Positions 59,208-64,000 of a stretch of DNA of 64,000 nucleotides are shown here, in pieces (the stretch's first letter is position 1; each line of letters begins with the position of its first letter). A program made the position numbers and the translations under genes. The notes beneath the pieces were generated by a model. The model worked only from the letters and a program-made list of their open reading frames with translations. It was not told where the DNA came from and ran no database searches. Source of the DNA: Sphaerobacter sp. (GTDB taxonomy: Bacteria > Chloroflexota > Chloroflexia > Thermomicrobiales > Thermomicrobiaceae); the NCBI GenBank assembly GCA_029961075.1, contig JASBVL010000001.1, forward strand, positions 1 to 64,000. Direction: 5' to 3'.

Positions 59208-60149
59208 ATGCCACTCCTGACCCATGCGACCGTGGCGAGCGCCAGCTTTCCCGCGCTCGGCAGCGAGATCACCGTCGCGGTGACCGACCCGCCCCGACTC
59301 GGCCGGGTCGTGGGGCACGTCCGTGCGTGCGTCGACGCGGTCGATCGCGCGCTGAGCCGCTTCCGGCCGGACAGCGAGCTCCGGCGGCTGGAGCGCCGGT
59401 CCGGGGCGCCCCAACCGGCGTCGGAGCTCTTCATCGAGGCGCTGGAGCGCTCGATCATGGCCGCCATCGCGTCGAACGGCCTCTTCGACCCGACGATTCG
59501 CGACGCGCTGGAGGCGGCGGGCTACGACCGAAGCATCGAGCGGATCGAGGCCGAGGGGCCGGGGCCCGCGCGACCGACGGGGCCAGCGGGCAACTGGTCG
59601 CGCATTCGCGTTGACCGCGCCACCCGCACCGTGACGCTGCCGCCCGGCGTCCGGCTCGACTTCGGTGGCATCGGCAAGGGGCTCCTCGTCGACCACGCGC
59701 TTCGAACCCTCGGCGAGCCGCCCTGCGGGGTGCTCATCAGCGCGGGCGGCGATCTGGCCGTGGCGGGTCCACCGCCCCCCGGCGGCTGGCGTTGCGGCAT
59801 CGCGCTCACGCCCGGCGCGCCGGATGAGGCGACGGTGCGACTGCTGGCCGGCGCGCTGGCGACCTCCGGCCTGGGGCGGCGCCAGTGGATGCGGGCGGGG
59901 GAGGCGCTCCACCACCTGATCGACCCGCGCACGGGGCGACCCGGCGCCAGCCGGTGGCAGATCGTCACCGTCGCGGCGGGTAGCTGCGTCGTCGCCGAGG
60001 TGGCGGCGAAGGTCGCCTGGCTGCTCGACGAAGCCGGGCCGGAGTGGGTGGCGAGCCACGGCCTGGCCGCTCGATTCCGCGATCGGGCGGGCGCGGTGGT
60101 CACCGTCGGTGGTTGGCCGGCTGCGGCACCGGCCGGTGACGGAGGCTGA
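59208..60149 (+). CDS. apbE: FAD:protein FMN transferase (ApbE family)
   Basis: ApbE cuts FAD and attaches FMN covalently to Thr or Ser of extracytoplasmic redox proteins. The 313-residue protein shows SRFRPDSELRRLE, GLFDPTI, the LDFGGIGKGLLVDHAL signature, ISAGGDLAV and HHLIDPRTGRPG, which bind FAD and Mg. No signal peptide is obvious, unlike many lipoprotein ApbE proteins. GGGAGT precedes the ATG at 59208. Genes before and after encode the small membrane protein and the ferric-reductase-like protein, but I find no DxxSGAT-type acceptor site in this operon. Confidence 0.93.
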   Translation: MPLLTHATVASASFPALGSEITVAVTDPPRLGRVVGHVRACVDAVDRALSRFRPDSELRRLERRSGAPQPASELFIEALERSIMAAIASNGLFDPTIRDALEAAGYDRSIERIEAEGPGPARPTGPAGNWSRIRVDRATRTVTLPPGVRLDFGGIGKGLLVDHALRTLGEPPCGVLISAGGDLAVAGPPPPGGWRCGIALTPGAPDEATVRLLAGALATSGLGRRQWMRAGEALHHLIDPRTGRPGASRWQIVTVAAGSCVVAEVAAKVAWLLDEAGPEWVASHGLAARFRDRAGAVVTVGGWPAAAPAGDGG

Positions 60150-60150
60150 G

Positions 60151-61287
60151 ATGGATATGAACGCGGACCTGAGCCTCACCTGGTACGTGGCGCGGGGGAG
60201 CGGGATGGTGGCCTACCTGCTGCTCACGGGCGCGGTCGTCCTCGGCATCGCGCTGAATCGCCGCGCCCTCGGCCGGCGGGTGCCCCGGCTCCTGCTCGAC
60301 AGCGCGCACCGCTGGCTGACGCTCGGCTTCTTCCTCTTCGTCATGGTCCACGCCGGCACGCTCCTGTTGGATCCCTTCACGCGCTTCCGGCTTCGCGACA
60401 TCGTGGTGCCGTTCGCCAGCGACTACCGCCCGCTCTGGCTGAGCCTCGGCATCATCGCCGTGGAGCTGGACGTGGCGCTCGGCGCGAGCGTCCTGGTGCG
60501 CCGGTGGATCGGCTACCGCGCCTGGCACGCGCTCCACGGGTTGACGTACCTCCTCTTCCCGCTGGCTCTCCTCCACGGCCTGGGGACCGGGAGTGACACC
60601 CGCACGTCGTGGGCGACGGGGATCTACGTCGGCAGCGCGATCCTGGTGATCGCGGCGATCGCCTGGCGCGCCCGGGGCCTCGCGCGCTGGGGACGCCCCG
60701 CGGTCGGCGCGGCCAGCCTGGTAGCCGTCGGCGTCCTGCTCTGGGCCGTGAGTGGACCCTACGCGCCGGGCTGGGCTGCCGCGGCGGGGACGCCGCAGCG
60801 CCTGCTCGGCCGGGTCGCCGGCCAGGCGGTGAGCCAGGCAGCCAGCCCGGTGTCCGTCCCGTCGCTCCCCTCGAACCTCGAGGTGCGGATCAGCGGGCAG
60901 ACCCTCACCGCCGCGGGGCGACGCGAGGTGCTCCTGCGGGGGAGTGGGACGGGCACGATGCCGCTGGAGGTGGCGATCGCGCTGTCGCCCGAGCAGGGCG
61001 GAGGAGCGATCCAACTGCGGACCGCGGACCAGGTGCCGCTCTGCGCGGGGGAGATCGTGCGCGGCGCCGGCGATGAGGAGCCCCTCGTCGCCACCTGCGC
61101 GGGCTACGGCCGCGCGACCCAGTTGGTTGTCACGTTCGACCGGCTCGACCGTCACGGCTTCAGCGGGGTGCTCCGAGCCGGGAGCGGGCCGATCCTCGTC
61201 GCCGAAGCCCAGGTCGATGACGATGAGCGCGCCGATGAGCACGCGGATGCCGACGAGCGCGAGGACGCCCACGAGCACGAGGACTAG
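60151..61287 (+). CDS. Ferric-reductase-like transmembrane heme protein
   Basis: This 378-residue membrane protein has six or seven helices in the first 215 residues. The conserved His of the ferric reductase/YedZ fold appear in SAHRWLTLGFFLFVMVHAG and AWHALHGLTYLLFPLALLHGLG, suited to b-type heme binding. After the last helix is an exported domain (about residues 240-350) of beta character, then an extreme His/Asp/Glu tail (ERADEHADADEREDAHEHED) that could bind metal. There is no cytoplasmic FAD/NAD domain, so electrons probably come from the NuoF-like/ferredoxin partners. GGAGGCTGAG precedes the ATG at 60151. Confidence 0.88.
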   Translation: MDMNADLSLTWYVARGSGMVAYLLLTGAVVLGIALNRRALGRRVPRLLLDSAHRWLTLGFFLFVMVHAGTLLLDPFTRFRLRDIVVPFASDYRPLWLSLGIIAVELDVALGASVLVRRWIGYRAWHALHGLTYLLFPLALLHGLGTGSDTRTSWATGIYVGSAILVIAAIAWRARGLARWGRPAVGAASLVAVGVLLWAVSGPYAPGWAAAAGTPQRLLGRVAGQAVSQAASPVSVPSLPSNLEVRISGQTLTAAGRREVLLRGSGTGTMPLEVAIALSPEQGGGAIQLRTADQVPLCAGEIVRGAGDEEPLVATCAGYGRATQLVVTFDRLDRHGFSGVLRAGSGPILVAEAQVDDDERADEHADADEREDAHEHED

Positions 61288-61563
61288 CGCCGCGCCGGGG
61301 AGGCCGCGCTCGTCGGCACGCGCCGGCGCCGCGGAGCGGGAACCGTGGCCCGCTCGCCTTCCCCCACGGCGGCAGCCATCACGTCAGCGCAAGGTCGAGG
61401 GCTCACGGGACCGACGCGGCGCCGTTGGTGGACCGTCGCGAGCTAGGCATAGGGATGCCGGTGTGGGAGGGATCGGGGAACATGGTCGGGCTGCCCGGCG
61501 GGGCCGGGCACGCCACGGCCCGTGAGCCGCCCGCGGGCGGCGTTACCGTGGGGTGGGCGAGGG

Positions 61564-61636
61564 TACCCCCGGCAGGACTCGAACCTGCGACATGCGGCTT
61601 AGAAGGCCGCCGTTCTATCCGCTGAACTACGGGGGC
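61564..61636 (-). tRNA. tRNA-Arg (anticodon TCT)
   Basis: The minus strand folds into a complete 73-base tRNA. It has acceptor GCCCCCG with CGGGGGT (one G-U pair), a D arm GTTC/GAAC with loop AGCGGATA, anticodon stem GCGGC/GCCGC with loop CTTCTAA (anticodon TCT), variable loop ATGTC, and T arm GCAGG/CCTGC with loop TTCGAGT. The discriminator is A. CCA is not encoded. The plus-strand spacer 61288-61563 shows no gene. Confidence 0.96.
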
Positions 61637-61718
61637 ATGCGGTGTGGGGTCGTGCCCCTGGCGTCCGGCCGGGACCTTCCCCCGTGACGGCAGCCCGTCA
61701 CCCCGCCCGGACACGCCT

Positions 61719-61724
61719 ATTATA
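61719..61724 (-). promoter_or_regulatory. Probable -10 box of the tRNA-Arg promoter
   Basis: A perfect TATAAT on the minus strand lies about 83 bases before the tRNA 5' end; the -35 region is poor. A 7-bp hairpin (GTGACGG/CCGTCAC, 61684-61701) lies in the presumed leader. Confidence 0.45.
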
Positions 61725-61927
61725 CCCCGCATACCCTGGCTGGCTCGGGGCGTCCCGGCGCCGTGTCGGGTCTGGCCGTCAGTGCTCTCATGGCTGGCAC
61801 GGATATTGTGCAAGCATTAACATTCATGAGATCCGGCGCGCCCTGTACGCTAGGGACAGGCGTCGCCGGACGACATGGACAGGTGGAAGGGGCTGATCCG
61901 GTTGGTATCGTGTGAGGCACGGGCCCG

Positions 61928-62260
61928 ATGACGCGCCCGCTTGTCGATGGTGACGGGAGTGGTGCTGTGGACGCGCCAGCGAGCGAGGTAAGCGACATCG
62001 CCCTCCTCGATTCCCCGGATCTCGTCTGCGTCGCCACGACGCGCGACCGTGAGCTGGCCAATGACTGGCGTGCCGCGCTGGAGCGGGCTAACATGCCGGT
62101 CTGGACCCAGACGATCACCGTCCGTGAGACGGGGCAGTCCCCGACCGCAGTCTATCTCCTGTACGTGCGGCCTGGCGAGGCCGAGCGGGCCATGCGCGTG
62201 CTCGGGCCGCAGCCGGACCTCCCCATCTTCCCACTCGCGCACCTTCGACACTCGGGCTAG
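61928..62260 (+). CDS. Hypothetical protein, DUF2007-like size
   Basis: This 110-residue cytoplasmic protein of unknown function has SPDLVCVATTRDRELANDWRAALERANMPVWTQT, which resembles the beta-alpha unit of small putative signal-transducing proteins of the DUF2007 kind (a residue-scale guess). AVYLLYVRPGEAERAMRVL follows. ATG 61928 has GAGGCA upstream; GTG 61967 with GGGAG 8 bases before it is an equally good start and would remove 13 weakly conserved residues. Confidence 0.55.
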   Translation: MTRPLVDGDGSGAVDAPASEVSDIALLDSPDLVCVATTRDRELANDWRAALERANMPVWTQTITVRETGQSPTAVYLLYVRPGEAERAMRVLGPQPDLPIFPLAHLRHSG

Positions 62261-62433
62261 CGCCGACGGCGCGCAACCGCAGGCATGGGGCCTGCAGAAC
62301 GCGATCGGCTGAATGGAGCGCGGCCGGCGGATCCGCTGCGGGAACCGCCGGAGGCTGCGCGGCGTCTATACGACAGGTGCGTCGACGACGACGTGCTCAG
62401 CGTCGCACCGGGATGGATGCGACGGAGGACAGC

Positions 62434-62736
62434 GTGACCGACCAAGCACTGCTTCGCATCATCGCCGCCTCGCCGAGCAAGCCGGGGGACTTGATCGTGG
62501 AGGACCGGGACGGCCAGCAGCGGCTGTTCATCGGATCCACCGGCACGCTCAGCCGCGGCGTGTTGAACGGCGACTTCCTGGCGGCCCTGCTGCGCAGTGA
62601 TCGGTGGGAGCCGAGCCAGGATCCGACGTGGTACTCGCTCGAGGACCTCCGCCGCCGGTTCGCGCCGGAGGCGCTGGAGACCACGCGCTCCGCCGCCCAG
62701 CGCATCGTGGCGGCGCTGGGGGGCCGCAACCGCTGA
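62434..62736 (+). CDS. Hypothetical protein
   Basis: I do not recognise this 100-residue cytoplasmic protein. It reads DQALLRIIAASPSKPGDLIVEDRDGQQRLFIGSTGTLSRG in its first half and has a helical end (LEDLRRRFAPEALETTRSAAQRIVAAL). GTG 62434 has GGAGG 5 bases upstream; ATG 62413 is the alternative start. It lies between two other plus-strand genes without overlap. Codon use looks like its neighbours. Confidence 0.5.
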   Translation: MTDQALLRIIAASPSKPGDLIVEDRDGQQRLFIGSTGTLSRGVLNGDFLAALLRSDRWEPSQDPTWYSLEDLRRRFAPEALETTRSAAQRIVAALGGRNR

Positions 62737-62820
62737 TTCGGCCTGACGACCCGGCCCCCGGCACCAGCGCTGGTGCCGGGTGCATTGTGTGTTCAGCGCC
62801 TGCGAGCACGGGCGTACCCC

Positions 62821-62848
62821 TTGACAGTGCGGCCCCCGGCGCTATCAT
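62821..62848 (+). promoter_or_regulatory. Promoter of the protoglobin-MarR operon
   Basis: TTGACA (62821-62826) and TATCAT (62843-62848) are 16 bases apart. The start site would fall within the palindrome at 62847-62863, so this promoter is open to repression there. Confidence 0.75.
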
Positions 62849-62863
62849 GTAGGCATCCTACAT
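62847..62863. promoter_or_regulatory. Palindromic operator, probable MarR binding site
   Basis: ATGTAGG-CAT-CCTACAT is a perfect inverted repeat with 7-bp arms and a 3-base centre. It overlaps the end of the -10 box and the predicted start point, the usual place for a repressor. The MarR-type gene of the same operon is the likely binder (inference). Confidence 0.65.
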
Positions 62864-62891
62864 AGTGCTGCGTCGAACGGAGGTAGTGCGC

Positions 62892-63479
62892 ATGGCAGCC
62901 ACCGAGATCCCCGGGTACCGCTACGGTGACCCGTCGCTCCCGCCTTCCTCGCTATCGCTCGACGAGCTGCACCGGCTTCAGCAAGCCCTCCTCTTCAGCG
63001 AGGAGGATGCCCGGGCGCTGCGGCGGGCGCGCGAGATCCTGGCGCCGCAGGTCGATGCCATCCTCGACGTGTGGTACGGCTTCGTCGGCAGCCACGACTT
63101 CCTGTTGGCCTACTTCGCCACGCCCGCCGGGCCTGACGGCGAGTACCTGAGCCGCGTCCGCGCCCGGTTCGGACAGTGGATCCTCGACACCTGCCGGGCC
63201 GACTACGACGAGACCTGGCTGGCGTACCAGGACGAGATCGCCCGCCGCCACTACCAGGGGAAGAACCAGACCGACGGCGTCGAGGGTGCGCCGCCGATCA
63301 TCCACTTCCGCTACGTCAACGCCTTGATCTACCCGATCTTCGCCACGATCCGCCCCTTCCTGGAGCAGGGGGAGTCAGACCCGGCGGAGGTGGAGCGCAT
63401 GCACCAGGCGTGGCTGAAGGCGGTCCTGCTTCAGGTCACGCTCTGGAGTCGACCCTACCTGCGGGAGGGGGCGTTCTGA
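62892..63479 (+). CDS. Protoglobin-domain protein
   Basis: This 195-residue protein matches single-domain protoglobin, a heme protein that binds O2, CO and NO. Signs are LSLDELHRLQQALLFSEEDARALRRAREIL, then WYGFVGSHDFLLAYF and the heme-side ARRHYQGKNQTDGVEG with the probable proximal His, followed by FRYVNALIYPIFATIRPFL and MHQAWLKAVLLQVTLWSRPYL. Length is that of the free globin domain with no attached signalling module. GGAGGTAG precedes ATG 62892. The MarR gene begins 4 bases after its stop, so the two form an operon, probably a gas- or heme-responsive unit (inference). Confidence 0.88.
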   Translation: MAATEIPGYRYGDPSLPPSSLSLDELHRLQQALLFSEEDARALRRAREILAPQVDAILDVWYGFVGSHDFLLAYFATPAGPDGEYLSRVRARFGQWILDTCRADYDETWLAYQDEIARRHYQGKNQTDGVEGAPPIIHFRYVNALIYPIFATIRPFLEQGESDPAEVERMHQAWLKAVLLQVTLWSRPYLREGAF

Positions 63480-63482
63480 CGG

Positions 63483-64000
63483 GTGAGCCTCTACGACCCT
63501 GAACGCCGCCGCGAGGACCCCGCTGCCCGCGTCGGGATGGCGCTGCTGCGCCTGTCCCAGGCGGTCAAGAAGCTCTCGCTCGCGGAGGCGGAGGAGCAGG
63601 GGTTGACGCCGGTTCAGGCGCAGACCCTCCTGTTCGTCCGCCACACCAAGCCGTTTTTGACGTCGGTCGGGCGGTTGGCGGCGGAGTTGGGCACGACCCA
63701 CGCGACGGCGGTGGGCGTCGTCGACGCGCTCGTGCGGCGCGGGCTCCTGGTGAAGGAGCCGGGCCCGTTCGACCGGCGGGTGACGCTCCTCCGCCTGACG
63801 CCCGCGGGTGAGGCCATCTGCCGCAACCTCGACCGGCTGGGACAGACGCTGGCGGACGCGCTGGCGCGCCTCGCCGCCGAGGACCTCGCGAGTCTGGAGC
63901 GGCATCTGGGCGCCCTGGTCTGGAGCCTCCGCGAGGCGGGCGCGCTGCAGGTGAGCGAGCCGTGCCGCGGCTGCGTGCACTTCCAGGAGGACGCCGACCC
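63483..64000 (+). CDS. MarR-family transcriptional regulator (cut by window edge)
   Basis: The first 172 codons of a MarR-type winged-helix regulator run to the end of the window. MALLRLSQAVKKLSLAEAEEQGLTPVQAQTLLFV is the dimerising helix and start of the fold; SVGRLAAELGTTHATAVGVVDALVRRGLLVKEPG is the recognition helix region, and FDRRVTLLRLTPAGEAI is the wing. A C-terminal CRGCVHF pair of Cys could bind metal or sense oxidation. The GTG start follows the protoglobin stop by 3 bases. It probably represses its own operon at 62847-62863. Confidence 0.88.
   Translation, partial: MSLYDPERRREDPAARVGMALLRLSQAVKKLSLAEAEEQGLTPVQAQTLLFVRHTKPFLTSVGRLAAELGTTHATAVGVVDALVRRGLLVKEPGPFDRRVTLLRLTPAGEAICRNLDRLGQTLADALARLAAEDLASLERHLGALVWSLREAGALQVSEPCRGCVHFQEDAD

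Overview
The window is about 64 kb of very GC-rich chromosomal DNA from one bacterium. Three features point to a thermophilic Chloroflexota lineage of the Thermomicrobia (Sphaerobacter-like) type: the GC content, SpoVS outside a visible sporulation locus, and a MutL-like/zinc-ribbon cassette of the kind I associate with Chloroflexota. This placement is inference; there is no rRNA in the window. Most genes are housekeeping. I see no phage, insertion sequence, integrase or CRISPR array.

Layout. 0-5.3 kb: end of panC, a DUF5808 protein, pcm, rny, spoVS and a PHP phosphoesterase. 5.2-8.2 kb: an operon of a PIN-TRAM membrane protein, ispD, ispF and dtd. 8.4-11.2 kb: a PAS-GGDEF-EAL protein. 11.5-15.4 kb: a tight three-gene cassette (zinc-ribbon anchor, MutL-like ASKHA protein, unknown barrel-sandwich/KOW-like protein) converging on hrcA-grpE-dnaK, which is read from a textbook promoter plus CIRCE operator. 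19-22 kb: a DUF3995-like protein, a gluzincin and prfB with an intact programmed +1 frameshift. 22.3-27.2 kb: an FAH-family enzyme and a peptide-type ABC importer with several frame anomalies and no ATPase genes. 27-34.4 kb: an OatA-like acyltransferase, an M50-CBS protease, an enoyl-CoA hydratase, coaE and an ABC-F ATPase.

34.8-44 kb: lysA, the housekeeping sigma factor, obgE, a broken GyrI-like gene, rhodanese, a PfkB kinase and a long RelA/SpoT enzyme. 44-55 kb: moeA, a frame-disrupted S9 peptidase, a PsiE-like protein, an M20 peptidase, a CBS-PRC protein, a cupin, a moaD-moaE fusion, a secreted netrin-like protein and a sorbosone-dehydrogenase-type lipoprotein. moeA and moaDE show molybdenum cofactor synthesis. 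55-61.3 kb: a two-component system divergent from a redox operon (NuoF-like, ferredoxin, small membrane protein, ApbE, ferric-reductase-like membrane protein); three tandem 11-bp repeats lie between them. 61.5-64 kb: tRNA-Arg(TCT), two small unknown genes, and protoglobin plus a MarR regulator behind a promoter that overlaps a perfect palindrome.

The best candidates for undescribed biology are the MutL-like cassette, the redox operon with its repeat-type operator, and the protoglobin-MarR pair. A second theme is frame damage. The FAH gene, the ABC binding protein, the S9 peptidase and a GyrI-like gene carry indels or stops, and one ABC permease lacks its expected stop. Some indels sit in G or C runs, so raw reads are needed to separate decay from sequencing error.
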